Part shown: positions 5,907-14,440 of the stretch, piece by piece
Position numbering within the stretch: the first letter of the stretch is position 1
Layout of the letters: each line of letters opens with the position of its first letter
Source of the DNA: a virus
Length of the DNA stretch: 37,832 nucleotides
Virus record (IMG/VR): IMGVR_UViG_3300037460_000303
Span: 1-37,832 of that record
Reading direction: 5' to 3' (one strand)
Made by a program: the position numbers and the translations under genes
The notes under the pieces: generated by a model
Database searches by the model: none
What the model was told of the DNA's origin: nothing
Seen by the model: the letters and a program-made list of their open reading frames with translations, nothing else

Positions 5907-6948
5907 TATCGTCCTCCGTTATACCTATCAATGATTTACTGTCATTAAGTAGCTGTTCGTTCTCTGGTGACTGAAGGTTCACTGAGTTTAAATATTCTTC
6001 ATTAAGTTTATGCCATCCCTCAATTGTATCACATTTTAATATTCTCTCATCCCATCGATCTTGTGGCTTGGTACTTTTACTTACCCGTTTCATGTGAGTA
6101 CTGAAAAGTTGTTTCCAGGTTTCAGTTTTGTTAGATGGGTTTCCAGTTAGAGTATCCCATAAATAATCACCAAATTCATTTACAAATTTGGCTACTTTAA
6201 CACCCTCATATTCTTCTTTTGTTTTACAGGCTGTTAAGTGCTTGTTCCACTCTGATCTTTTAGGCTTCTCTTTTTCATCTTCAATAGGAGATTCACCTTG
6301 TTCATATTCGTTAAGCTCTGATAAAACCATGTTAAGATCATTCTCAATCAAAACGTCTTGAAATAGTCCCATTGGGCTTTTAACAGTGTTATTACCGTTA
6401 TTCTTGGTTAGAAAGTAGTATTGACCATCTTTAACAACCGTCTGTAAAACCATAGTAAACAAACCCTCTAAGGTGATAGTCTGGTCTAACATTTTACCGA
6501 TAGTCTTACATTTTATTTTACCGTTCTCACCCTCTTCTGAATGACTGAAAAACACTACATTCAAATCAGGTCTTAAGCTATTACAAGCATTTATCACACT
6601 CCAAGCGTTTGAAGCTATTTGTGTAAACTTGGTAAACCCCGTTTCAGAAGCTCTTTTCATGTATTCATTAGCCATTAAATATTGGTAATCATCTATTATT
6701 ATAGTCTTTATTTCTGGACGGTCTTTTGAAATCTTATTTAACGATTGAATTATTTGTATAGCGTTATCAGTAACAAAAATATTTGCCGGACCCGTCTCAT
6801 TCTCTGGATGAAACTTGCTTCTCCATTTTGGAAAAGGCAAAGGCTTTGATATTATTTGTATTAAAAATGTAGATTCAGAAAGCATATTTCTAAGACTACA
6901 ACTTTTACCTGTTCCCGACTCACCTATTATTAGTGTTGGATTGCTCAT
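5899..6948 (-). CDS. Sak4-like phage recombination ATPase (AAA/RecA-fold)
   Basis: The 349-residue protein opens with a Walker A motif at residues 9-16 (GESGTGKS) followed by CSLRNML, and has a Walker B at about 83-87 (IIIDD, then YQYLMANEY). Sensor-like strands follow (NVVFFSHSEEGE). This matches the single-domain P-loop ATPases of phages related to Sak4, which pair with single-strand binding or annealing proteins in recombination. The region after about residue 220 is charged and probably a separate helical domain (KRSEWNKHLTACKTKEEYEGVK). Its start overlaps the stop of the 53-residue gene (ATGA). It is not a MuB homologue by layout. Confidence 0.75.
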   Translation of the reverse strand: MSNPTLIIGESGTGKSCSLRNMLSESTFLIQIISKPLPFPKWRSKFHPENETGPANIFVTDNAIQIIQSLNKISKDRPEIKTIIIDDYQYLMANEYMKRASETGFTKFTQIASNAWSVINACNSLRPDLNVVFFSHSEEGENGKIKCKTIGKMLDQTITLEGLFTMVLQTVVKDGQYYFLTKNNGNNTVKSPMGLFQDVLIENDLNMVLSELNEYEQGESPIEDEKEKPKRSEWNKHLTACKTKEEYEGVKVAKFVNEFGDYLWDTLTGNPSNKTETWKQLFSTHMKRVSKSTKPQDRWDERILKCDTIEGWHKLNEEYLNSVNLQSPENEQLLNDSKSLIGITEDDNV

Positions 6949-7106
6949 GTTAGTTCTCCCTTAAAATTAACTGTTGTTGTTTTACCGGTCCCTTCATGAT
7001 ATTCTTTTAGTACTCGTTTGATTTGCTCTGTTGCTCCGTTCCCTTTAATTCTATCACAGGACAATAGGGTACTCAAAATCAGTTCCATTTGTTGATGGTT
7101 ATCCAT
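6945..7106 (-). CDS. Small protein, 53 residues
   Basis: ATG 7106 has SD AGGAG 11 bases upstream. Its TGA overlaps the ATPase start. The product is helical (QQMELILSTLLSCDRIK, EQIKRVLKEYHEG) with a KTTTVNFKGEL end. No family is recognised. Overlap with the ATPase suggests coupled expression. Confidence 0.65.
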   Translation of the reverse strand: MDNHQQMELILSTLLSCDRIKGNGATEQIKRVLKEYHEGTGKTTTVNFKGELT

Positions 7107-7132
7107 TTTGGTTTTCACTCCTTAGTTTTTGG

Positions 7133-7333
7133 TTATAAATTGTTTTCTATATCCTCTAATATGTTGTCAATTTCGTTTATATTTCTTTGTTGATTCAATA
7201 GCAGTTTCACGCGCTCAAACATGAGTTGGTGAGATTCGGAAACTTCCCTTAATTTCCGCCTCTCTCTAATATACATATATATCAAAAAAAGGTTACTTAA
7301 AAATGAAATAGTCATCCATGTAACGACACTCAT
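7133..7333 (-). CDS. Membrane protein with cytoplasmic coiled coil, 66 residues
   Basis: A single membrane span covers residues 4-22 (VTWMTISFLSNLFLIYMYI), followed by a positive patch (RERRKLRE) and a coiled coil (MFERVKLLLNQQRNINEIDNILEDI). The positive-inside rule places the tail in the cytoplasm. It overlaps the HTH gene stop by four bases. Role unknown. Confidence 0.7.
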   Translation of the reverse strand: MSVVTWMTISFLSNLFLIYMYIRERRKLREVSESHQLMFERVKLLLNQQRNINEIDNILEDIENNL

Positions 7334-7515
7334 TCGACACCTATTTCAATAAGGTAATCATTGATAGAATCTATCACCCGCTTTTGCTTTGGGCTCTCGC
7401 CTAGCTTATAACGCCTGAGTGCGTCTTGTGATATTTTCATGCCCATAGCCGCCTCTTTGTGTGAACCGGCTATGTTTTCAGCTTCGGTTAGTTTTGTTGT
7501 TAGTCTTTTGGTCAA
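7330..7515 (-). CDS. Small helix-turn-helix protein (Cro-like size)
   Basis: This 61-residue protein looks like a compact HTH domain: HKEAAMGMKISQDALRRYKLGES fits helix-turn-helix (AAMGMKISQDALRRYK), followed by KRVIDSINDYLIEIG. It is the only Cro-sized candidate in the early operon and could bind the 14-bp palindrome in the early promoter. That pairing is inference. It overlaps the gene upstream by 38 bases and shares ATGA with the gene downstream. Confidence 0.6.
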   Translation of the reverse strand: MTKRLTTKLTEAENIAGSHKEAAMGMKISQDALRRYKLGESPKQKRVIDSINDYLIEIGVE

Positions 7516-7684
7516 TTTCGATCTCCTTATTTTGAATTTTTAATATTGCGACTTGTATTTCAAGTGCAGCCGTAACTTTTCCCTGGGCGAAAGTCTCGTC
7601 AAAATTCTTTTTAGCCACGGAAAATTCTTTCTCGTATCCTTTTTGCATCTGGTCTAATTCCTCTAAAATATGATCATAGTTCAT
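7478..7684 (-). CDS. Coiled-coil protein, 68 residues
   Basis: An almost entirely helical, charged product (HILEELDQMQKGYEKEF, AALEIQVAILKIQNKEIEIDQ). No family recognised. Its ATG 7684 overlaps the stop of the 45-residue gene (TAATG), and its own end runs 38 bases into the HTH gene, so it is translated as part of the early cluster. Confidence 0.65.
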   Translation of the reverse strand: MNYDHILEELDQMQKGYEKEFSVAKKNFDETFAQGKVTAALEIQVAILKIQNKEIEIDQKTNNKTNRS

Positions 7685-7821
7685 TACGAGACCCCCTCGT
7701 TTTTAACTTTACTAAAACAGTGTTTGCAATAAACTGGGTACGTCTTTTTCAAATCGAATACATCGCCAGTTACCTCATGTATGCCGAAAAAACAGAATGT
7801 TTTGTTTATTAATTTTATCAT
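7684..7821 (-). CDS. Small Cys-containing protein, 45 residues
   Basis: ATG 7821 lies in a TAATG overlap with the upstream stop and has SD GAGGGGTGA. The product contains YCKHCF (CxxC) and one further Cys in a hydrophobic N-terminus (TFCFFGIHE), so a metal site is possible. Phage zinc-knuckle peptides of this kind (FGxHxW...YCxxC) are common. Its TAA overlaps the next ATG (TAATG). Confidence 0.65.
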   Translation of the reverse strand: MIKLINKTFCFFGIHEVTGDVFDLKKTYPVYCKHCFSKVKNEGVS

Positions 7822-8075
7822 TATTCACCCCTCAAATACTTTAAACATTCATCTGTAATTATATCGTCTTTTGTCATTTCATAAACTAATTCTGATAATA
7901 TTTCTTCTCTAAACCACACGGCCAAATCCAGTTTATTATATTTTCGCCCGTTTATTTCAACACCCCAGAACCAGGGCTCATCTTCATCAAATAACGCTGT
8001 AACTGTCACAAGTTTTACGTCTTCTTCGCCGACTGGGATTTCCACTTCAATTTCTGTGTCTAATGAATTACTCAT
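7821..8075 (-). CDS. Acidic protein, first gene of the early operon, 84 residues
   Basis: First leftward gene after the early promoter. The product is strongly acidic at the start (DTEIEVEIPVGEEDVKL) and contains a compact beta segment (VTVTALFDEDEPWFWGVEINGRKYNKLDLA). The C-terminus is helical (MTKDDIITDECLKYL). The SD is AAAGGAAATCAAAAT before ATG 8075. Highly acidic, early-expressed phage proteins are sometimes DNA mimics or inhibitors, but nothing here proves that. No family recognised. Confidence 0.65.
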   Translation of the reverse strand: MSNSLDTEIEVEIPVGEEDVKLVTVTALFDEDEPWFWGVEINGRKYNKLDLAVWFREEILSELVYEMTKDDIITDECLKYLRGE

Positions 8076-8105
8076 ATTTTGATTTCCTTTAGCAGTTATA
8101 AATAT

Positions 8106-8134
8106 ATACTAACACTTATTAAGCGCTTAATCAA
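8106..8134 (-). promoter_or_regulatory. Early leftward promoter
   Basis: On the minus strand -35 TTGATT (8134-8129), a 17-base spacer and -10 TAGTAT (8111-8106) precede ATG 8075 by about 30 bases. It should drive the early block. The spacer carries most of a palindromic operator, so repression by occlusion is likely. Confidence 0.7.
8118..8131. promoter_or_regulatory. 14-bp palindromic operator
   Basis: ATTAAGCGCTTAAT is a perfect inverted repeat lying between the -35 and -10 boxes of the early promoter. A dimeric HTH regulator, possibly the 61-residue protein at 7330-7515, is the expected ligand. A half-conserved copy lies at 2430-2439. Confidence 0.7.
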
Positions 8135-8174
8135 GTGGAAAATGAAAATACTTTGAAATAAATTTTGGGCAAAG

Positions 8175-8195
8175 AAAAACCCTCATTTCTGAGGG
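8175..8195 (-). terminator. Rho-independent terminator ending the late leftward operon
   Basis: Minus strand: CCCTCA, loop GAAA, TGAGGG, then TTTTT. The stem is perfect with a stable GNRA loop. It lies 48 bases after the glycosyltransferase stop and just before the early promoter, separating late from early leftward transcription. Confidence 0.9.
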
Positions 8196-8242
8196 CTATC
8201 TGTGTATCGCTAATACCGTTTCGAGCTATTAATAATAATAAC

Positions 8243-8878
8243 CTATCTAGGGATATGCTCCAAGCTTAATCTACCATCTAAAACAACAGGTATTCCATAA
8301 TCGCGGAGCTTTAAGCAAAAACCGATATCATCAAATACAGTATCCATATAGCGGCCCCGATCCTCAGGTACTTTAATAGTGCGAGATTCAATCCAAGGAT
8401 ACTCAATTTTTTTTAACAGATCCCTACTAATTAAACAAAAGCCAAAGCCGCCGAAATATTCGGTTCCTTCGTAAATCCTGTTTGTGCCTGGGTCTATGTG
8501 GTTATCATAATTTGAACAGCCGGGAAACCCTTCTAAATACTTACCGCCGACCATTTTACCGCTCATCTTGTTACCTGGCTTGTATGGATAAAGCCCAAAT
8601 ACAACAGGTTTTTGCAATTCATACATTTTAATAAAATCGTCAAACGTGCCTACTACGTCAGAATCCCAAAACAGACAATAATCGATTGAACTATCAAAAG
8701 GCACGTTTTCAGCACTACCCCAAAGAAGATCGTTTCTAGCCCTTAATACGTCAGCGCTTTCGATAGATTGACCAATGAACTTGATACCGTTCCATTCTTT
8801 TGGGAAATTAGATATTGCTTGAATAGTCTCTTGGACCATATCATTTTTATTAAGTACGCATATTTTAACTACGATCAT
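8243..8878 (-). CDS. GT-A-fold glycosyltransferase-like protein
   Basis: The 211-residue protein has a DxD-type motif (YCLFWDSDVVG, about residues 68-78) that would bind metal and nucleotide-sugar, a FGGFGFCLISRDLL segment and a C-terminal FDDIGFCLKLRDYGIPVVLDGRLSLEHI that matches the acceptor-side end of family-2-like transferases. It is the last gene of the late operon, overlapping the fibre-like gene by ATGA, so it may modify a virion protein or the host surface. The natural sugar and target are unknown. It is shorter than usual but has no visible break. Confidence 0.7.
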   Translation of the reverse strand: MIVVKICVLNKNDMVQETIQAISNFPKEWNGIKFIGQSIESADVLRARNDLLWGSAENVPFDSSIDYCLFWDSDVVGTFDDFIKMYELQKPVVFGLYPYKPGNKMSGKMVGGKYLEGFPGCSNYDNHIDPGTNRIYEGTEYFGGFGFCLISRDLLKKIEYPWIESRTIKVPEDRGRYMDTVFDDIGFCLKLRDYGIPVVLDGRLSLEHIPR

Positions 8879-10305
8879 ACTTTGCGATCCCCGAATTGAT
8901 TTCCGTGGCCCATATATTGAAGAGTCCAGTTTACATCGTGACCGATTAAACCGGGTAAATATGCTGTTAAATTGCCTGATCCAATAGAAAAATTAATACT
9001 ACCACTAGCCCCGTCAATATCATTGAAAAATGATAATTGGGATTGACCTAAAATTGTTCTAGTACCCCCGTCCGATCGCACCGCCACATGATAAATTGCA
9101 GAAAAAGAAGCGCTTAAATCGGTTTTTAGTCCGTTAACAAAAACCAAATAAGTTGAAACACCATCGTCAACACTACCGCCGATATCAAAATCAACCGTGC
9201 CTGAAGTATTAGTCCCTAGCGTTGTCGCGGTCCTAGTTGTATCAATGGATATTCTATTTGAATCAGTCCATCGTTCCTGAGTGCCTTCTGTAAAAGGATT
9301 AGGAGAAACTCCCTGGCCTCCTCCAATATCAAGCCTTTCTGTGATCCTAGCGTCTGATAAATCGTTAAATTGAAGCCCTCGAAGAAAAAGCGGGTCTGGT
9401 CCACTAAAATAACCTGATCTATCTGTTGTTACGCCTGGGGGTATTGATTTCATATCACCCCGACCCGTAACCCTAAGAGCGCCACCTGGACCAAAAGCCT
9501 CACCCTCAACAGTACCGCCAAACCTCTCTGTAACAAAGTTATCTAAAGCGAAGTTTCCAGAAACCGCGCTCGTTACTTCAATTTTGAAAGGAGCTTCACT
9601 TTCATTAGTAGATTTAAAATAAACCTCTTTACCGTTGCCGACAGAAGTATCCAAAACAATCACCTCGGTAGAGGTTTCCGAAGAAAGGGATAGTACACCG
9701 ACAAAAGAAGAAAAAACTACATCATAAGTGAATTTATACCATGTATTCGGGTACATTCTTTCAGGTTTATTATTTTCTGAAATCTGCGAAGCCTCAGAGG
9801 ATCCGGCAAAAAAATTATAACCCAACTGTGAGCCAGACCCAATGGTAAAACCGCCAACAAGAACCCAAAGAGAACTAGAGTCAAAACCACCGTCATTGAT
9901 AAAATTACCGCCTACAGGGCTTGAGCGGTCTTGAACGTGGAAATTACCACTAAATATTGATAGCAATTCCTCTGAAGTGTAACCGCCGAAAGCTGTGTCA
10001 TCTGGTGAAATTGTTATTTTCTCACCATCTACTAAACGAATACCGCCGACGCTATCAAGTGAAAGAAGTTTTCCAGAACTCATTAGGATATTCAAAAGAA
10101 AGGTTTTTGAACCGTTTATTGTCTGGGCCCCTTCGATTAAAACCTGTTTGGTATCATCAGACCAATATTTAAGAGCGCCACCTGGCAATTTAGCGACTTG
10201 TCTATTGTCTACGTTTTCAACGCCTTTTTGCTTCTCTTTGAGATTGGCCGCCAAAGCCGCCGGAGTATCGAAATACCTGATTATATCTTCAAAATCGTTT
10301 GCCAT
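8875..10305 (-). CDS. Tail fibre / receptor-binding-like structural protein
   Basis: The 476-residue protein has a short helical N-terminus (FEDIIRYFDTPAALAANLKEKQK) followed by Gly/Ser/Thr-rich beta sequence throughout, with an early segment ALKYWSDDTKQVLIEGAQTINGSKTF that resembles fibre shaft or connector strands. No Cys motifs and no enzymatic site are seen. A fibre or receptor-binding function is inferred from composition and from its place after the tail hub at the end of the late operon, next to a glycosyltransferase. Confidence 0.6.
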   Translation of the reverse strand: MANDFEDIIRYFDTPAALAANLKEKQKGVENVDNRQVAKLPGGALKYWSDDTKQVLIEGAQTINGSKTFLLNILMSSGKLLSLDSVGGIRLVDGEKITISPDDTAFGGYTSEELLSIFSGNFHVQDRSSPVGGNFINDGGFDSSSLWVLVGGFTIGSGSQLGYNFFAGSSEASQISENNKPERMYPNTWYKFTYDVVFSSFVGVLSLSSETSTEVIVLDTSVGNGKEVYFKSTNESEAPFKIEVTSAVSGNFALDNFVTERFGGTVEGEAFGPGGALRVTGRGDMKSIPPGVTTDRSGYFSGPDPLFLRGLQFNDLSDARITERLDIGGGQGVSPNPFTEGTQERWTDSNRISIDTTRTATTLGTNTSGTVDFDIGGSVDDGVSTYLVFVNGLKTDLSASFSAIYHVAVRSDGGTRTILGQSQLSFFNDIDGASGSINFSIGSGNLTAYLPGLIGHDVNWTLQYMGHGNQFGDRKV

Positions 10306-10327
10306 AATAGTACCTCAATATAAATTT

Positions 10328-13300
10328 TTAACAATCCGATGGCTCTGTAATCGTATCGGGATTGGTTCCAAGTTCTGTTATCGTGTCTGGGCTCGTTCCT
10401 GTTTCAATTATTAAGCAGCCCCTAATATCTTCAATATCAGACGGTATAAGGGTCAATTCTAAAATAATAGTATCAGTGGGGGGGTTGATCTTAATTTTGC
10501 TTATATACCCCTCTTTCTGTTCGCCTGCCGTGTGTTTTTTATCTCTGAAGGTCGTAAAATCCAATAACTCTAATTCTGCGTGTTCTGGTGTTATTGGAAT
10601 GTGAAAATTGGCTATTTCCTTTTGTCTTGTAGACCATTCGACTATGTGTTCAAGCAGCATTACCGGACTAGAATACATTCCAGGGTCGGCTTTGAAGTTT
10701 GATTCATCCACAAACCATCTGCAATCGCCTAATCTTTTAGGTAACGGATTAACAACCAAAGTCTTTAAATAAGCTTGGTGGCAAGCGTTCCACATCTCAG
10801 AGGATCGGTTGTAGTCAGTCATTCCACCGGCGAAAGTAGTCCACAATTTAACCCTAGTTGAGTGAATCCTCATTGTGATAGGTCCAGTTTCCTCATCGCC
10901 ATCCATAAAGCCAGATAAGTTTTCAAATGAAACTTGAATTTCGGCGGCTTGAACTGAAACTATTTCACCATAATCTATAATACCGTTTTCAGCTTCATAA
11001 GATACGATTAAGCCCACAATAGCAAACTCAGAAGGCAAAGCAGCCCACTGGACAAGTACTTCAGAGCTTCCATTGGTATCAATAGAGAATACAGCTTTTA
11101 TGGCCGCAGAATCTTCAAAATCGTTAGCGCCATCTGTTGAAAGGTGTCTTTCTGGGAAACTATCTTCATCTACTTTCTTGATAAAAACTGATTTTTCAAA
11201 CCTTTTAGCGGGCTCATTCCATTCATAATTTATTTCAAATTCATTATATACTTGATTGATATCTGATAGAATTATAGGGCTGATTGTGCCTTGAACTATG
11301 TTTCCGCTTGTATCGGAAAATTCAGCCACGGGATCAGTAAAATCTCTAAATGCTTTTAATTTTCTTTTCCCGCTTCTGCCTGGGAAAATTCCCACAAATG
11401 ATTGTTGAGCCATTTCTTTTAAATAATTAAAACTTTTGGCTCTCTCTGTTATCTGCCTACCCGCGCCCCAGTTTTTTCTCGAATCAATACCGGTTAAGTC
11501 GAAATCATCCCCATCAGTTAAGCCATCGTATGACTCTAATATCTTGAGAAAAATATTATATAGGTTTGTGGTCGGCTCATCGCTTATATCCGTACGCTCG
11601 CCGATTGTCTTGATAAAAATATCATCGTTTATAATGTTAATTTCTTTTTCACCGGCGAAACAAACCTCATTTACAGTAATAGTTATGTTGTTACCTGGAC
11701 CCGTCAATTCGTGGCCACTCCCAAAAGTAACCTCTAACGTGGGTACCGCTCGAAATGCGACTTTTGAGTCATAAACATCGGATATATTTAACTGTTCTTT
11801 TTTTATTCCAAATAGTAAAGGGTTGTTTTCGCTATCACCGTAATATATAGGAGGTATTAAATCAAATGATTTTATTTCCGAAGCCGTAAAGTTACCGGTA
11901 GACATTGCGATATTTCTTGATATGATCTCATCTTTATACCTTATCAAAAGTCGCCCATTCAAGTCATAGAACGCAATTCCTATTTCCTGATCCACCTCTT
12001 CAACAGAGGCGGACTCAGATTGAACGGTCCAATTTCCTAACACATAAAATTTATCATAATTCGCATTTAACATTTCATCCGGTAAATCAAACAATATATT
12101 ACAACTAAATCGACTATTTTGTCCTGGTGCTATTTGTTGAAAAACGGCAGAATTACCGGTAAGTGGGTCTTTGTCTATTACGTTTGGTACGTCCTCATTT
12201 ATCGGCGGGAAATCATCAGAGACTAAAGATCCTGGTTTGGTAAAATCTAAAGCGCGTATTCTGTAAGCTCTTTTAGGTGTAAAAGGAAATAGTTTTACAA
12301 AAGACCCATCGTTTCCGGTAACATCGGTAAACGCCGTTATTCCTGGGAACCCATAAGAATTAATATCATCTTCGCTAGATTTTCCTATTATCTCAGACAC
12401 ATCCACATAATCAAATTGATCTTTATCAAAATAAGAAAGCTGTTTTGTGTCTCCAAAATTATCATTTGGAAAATCTGTTATTTTTTCATTTGACACTATG
12501 TAAGAATTTTCAAAATCAAAAACCTCTACCCACGTCCCTAATTCTGCTCCCGCTGCGTTTGGGGGCACCGGTGTTATTGTAGATTCATCTGTTTTAGCGT
12601 CAATTTCTAAAGTTACATGCCGCTCACCACTTGGAAAGGTTGTCACACCTTGGATTCTTGTTATTTTAAAAGCCTCTTCACTAGCCCCCGCTAAAACAAA
12701 TTTCAAAAACTTACCTAAGAAAATAGACTCTTCGTTTTTAAGCTTGCCCACGTTTATTTGTACTAGTACTTCGGTTATATTACCGCTTCCATCCTCTGTT
12801 GTATCGTAAGCACTTACCTGAGCGATCATGCGGTCTTGACCGTTAGTTCTCGCAATGACTAAAGGCTCGCTAGTAACTTGGATATTTAAAAGTTTAGCGT
12901 TGTTTTGATAACCAAAAGTAACTGGAATTGGCTTTCCGATTGTTTTTTTTAATATGCCTGAAAAAGAGGTTTCGTTTGCTGTTTGAGGCGGTAAAACCTT
13001 ATGAGCATTTTGGAAGTTATCCTGACAAATAAGGTCGATTTTAGTTTCATTATAAGAATATTTTTGAACTATTCCCGTCCAAACATTATAAAAAACATTG
13101 TCTATCACCACATAATAACGAATAGTACGGTTTAACATAAAGAATTTTTCATCGTCAATTATATCAAAAAGCGGTTGCCCCTCGAAAGTACCGGATTCAA
13201 TCTTTATGTTGTCCAGTGAGAAATTTACACCAGACAAAGAGCCATAGTCACCCGAGGTAAGTACGTTTATAATCCTCACTGGGCTACCTAGAGAGCCTCT

Positions 13301-13633
13301 AGAAGAGATAACACCCTCGCCCCACTTGATTGCATTAGCTGTGCTTAGTTCGCCGGTAGGGACCACCGTAGACCCATCGTAATTAGGCCGACCTGTTATT
13401 ATACGAAAAGCAGAACCACCGGCCCCGCCATTAAGCAAAGCATCGTTAAATAAACCAATTACTGGTTCGTCGGGAATATCGGTATTGTCAGATATGTCAA
13501 TTTCAATTGCGTAATTTATTACGTGTGAGGTTGATACCGGCGGAAGGTCGCCAGAGATCATCGACTCGACTATCTGGCGGTCATAATACTCGTTTGGGTT
13601 GGCTTTTAAACCTGACGGTTCTATTTCAGCCAT
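10328..13633 (-). CDS. Large tail hub / tip protein
   Basis: At 1101 residues it is the largest product. It is beta-rich and contains sections typical of tail hub proteins: an early FFMLNRTIRYYVVIDNVFYNVWTGIV stretch, DLICQDNFQNAHKVLP, and a C-terminal WRFVDESNFKADPG-like stretch followed by a hub-type end (HIPITPEHAELELLDFTTF). It probably forms the base of the tail with the distal tail protein. The last 25 residues contain a GTSPDTITEL / GTNPDTITEP repeat. ATG 13633 follows the previous stop directly. The hub role is inferred from size and order; homology was not tested. Confidence 0.6.
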   Translation of the reverse strand: MAEIEPSGLKANPNEYYDRQIVESMISGDLPPVSTSHVINYAIEIDISDNTDIPDEPVIGLFNDALLNGGAGGSAFRIITGRPNYDGSTVVPTGELSTANAIKWGEGVISSRGSLGSPVRIINVLTSGDYGSLSGVNFSLDNIKIESGTFEGQPLFDIIDDEKFFMLNRTIRYYVVIDNVFYNVWTGIVQKYSYNETKIDLICQDNFQNAHKVLPPQTANETSFSGILKKTIGKPIPVTFGYQNNAKLLNIQVTSEPLVIARTNGQDRMIAQVSAYDTTEDGSGNITEVLVQINVGKLKNEESIFLGKFLKFVLAGASEEAFKITRIQGVTTFPSGERHVTLEIDAKTDESTITPVPPNAAGAELGTWVEVFDFENSYIVSNEKITDFPNDNFGDTKQLSYFDKDQFDYVDVSEIIGKSSEDDINSYGFPGITAFTDVTGNDGSFVKLFPFTPKRAYRIRALDFTKPGSLVSDDFPPINEDVPNVIDKDPLTGNSAVFQQIAPGQNSRFSCNILFDLPDEMLNANYDKFYVLGNWTVQSESASVEEVDQEIGIAFYDLNGRLLIRYKDEIISRNIAMSTGNFTASEIKSFDLIPPIYYGDSENNPLLFGIKKEQLNISDVYDSKVAFRAVPTLEVTFGSGHELTGPGNNITITVNEVCFAGEKEINIINDDIFIKTIGERTDISDEPTTNLYNIFLKILESYDGLTDGDDFDLTGIDSRKNWGAGRQITERAKSFNYLKEMAQQSFVGIFPGRSGKRKLKAFRDFTDPVAEFSDTSGNIVQGTISPIILSDINQVYNEFEINYEWNEPAKRFEKSVFIKKVDEDSFPERHLSTDGANDFEDSAAIKAVFSIDTNGSSEVLVQWAALPSEFAIVGLIVSYEAENGIIDYGEIVSVQAAEIQVSFENLSGFMDGDEETGPITMRIHSTRVKLWTTFAGGMTDYNRSSEMWNACHQAYLKTLVVNPLPKRLGDCRWFVDESNFKADPGMYSSPVMLLEHIVEWSTRQKEIANFHIPITPEHAELELLDFTTFRDKKHTAGEQKEGYISKIKINPPTDTIILELTLIPSDIEDIRGCLIIETGTSPDTITELGTNPDTITEPSDC

Positions 13634-14428
13634 TTAATCCGCCATTATGAATCGTATTTTCTTAGTCCTAGCACCTGGGGCGCTGAATTTATAAGCAATA
13701 GACTTTCCATTCGTGTCGGCAGCGGATAAATCGATTTTGTAATCACCATCGCTTATCTCGGTCGCCGGCGTATTAGTCATAGACACATAAGCCCCGCCGT
13801 CAATCGACCTTTCGCAAAGAGGTGTTTTCAATAAAGCCGGTGACACATCGTCAGACTCTAAAACAAGGCCAAAAGTAAGATTAGGGAAAGCTGTATTTTT
13901 CTGAAGTGTTTCGGGTAAATTATCCGTTTTACCTTTAATATCATCCAATTTAGTACTAGAGGTCGCTTGATTTGCGATGATAGTATCTTGTTTAGATTCA
14001 GTGGCGTCACCAAAACCAGTGGCACTTTGCCAAGACCCGGATCCGTGAGCTGACTCTAAATCCGCTAATATTGTAGATATAATGGTGGACGAATCAATAA
14101 AGGCTGGTATTGTTCCGTCCTCTCTAGAGTTTGTATTTACCGCCTGATTGCCTACAATCACCTTATGGATCTCGTAAGTTTCCTCTGTAAGGTCGGCCCC
14201 ACCGTTAGATGTGAAACGCCAAAGACCGTCGGCGATATGCACTAAATTCACAAAAAGCTCACCAACAGAAGTGAAAGTCCCGGGGCCATTATCTAAATAT
14301 CTATTGTTCGATACTTTCCTGATAGACACTTGAGCCGTTGATAAACCCGAAGTAATACCAACCTTTTGATTGTTTTGTAGCTCCAGGCTTACGGCGACAT
14401 TTGATCCGCTTCTCTTGATAACACTCAT
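13634..14428 (-). CDS. Minor tail / structural protein
   Basis: 264 residues with a beta-rich N-terminal half (IKRSGSNVAVSLELQNNQKVG...), a central helical stretch with a spaced repeat (ATESKQDTIIANQATSSTKLDDIKGKTDNLPETLQK) typical of phage fibre or baseplate trimers, and a beta C-terminus ending in RTKKIRFIMAD. The SD is AAAGG upstream of ATG 14428. It lies between the DUF4376-like protein and the hub. The exact role is unknown. Confidence 0.6.
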   Translation of the reverse strand: MSVIKRSGSNVAVSLELQNNQKVGITSGLSTAQVSIRKVSNNRYLDNGPGTFTSVGELFVNLVHIADGLWRFTSNGGADLTEETYEIHKVIVGNQAVNTNSREDGTIPAFIDSSTIISTILADLESAHGSGSWQSATGFGDATESKQDTIIANQATSSTKLDDIKGKTDNLPETLQKNTAFPNLTFGLVLESDDVSPALLKTPLCERSIDGGAYVSMTNTPATEISDGDYKIDLSAADTNGKSIAYKFSAPGARTKKIRFIMAD

Positions 14429-14440
14429 AATTAAACCTTT

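Noticed and set aside
5899-6948. MuB-like transposition ATPase
   Set aside because: Walker motifs and size fit Sak4-like recombination ATPases better, and no MuA transposase or phage end sites were found.
9995-10414. 139-residue plus-strand frame
   Set aside because: It is antisense to the tail fibre-like and hub genes, has no SD and an implausible composition.
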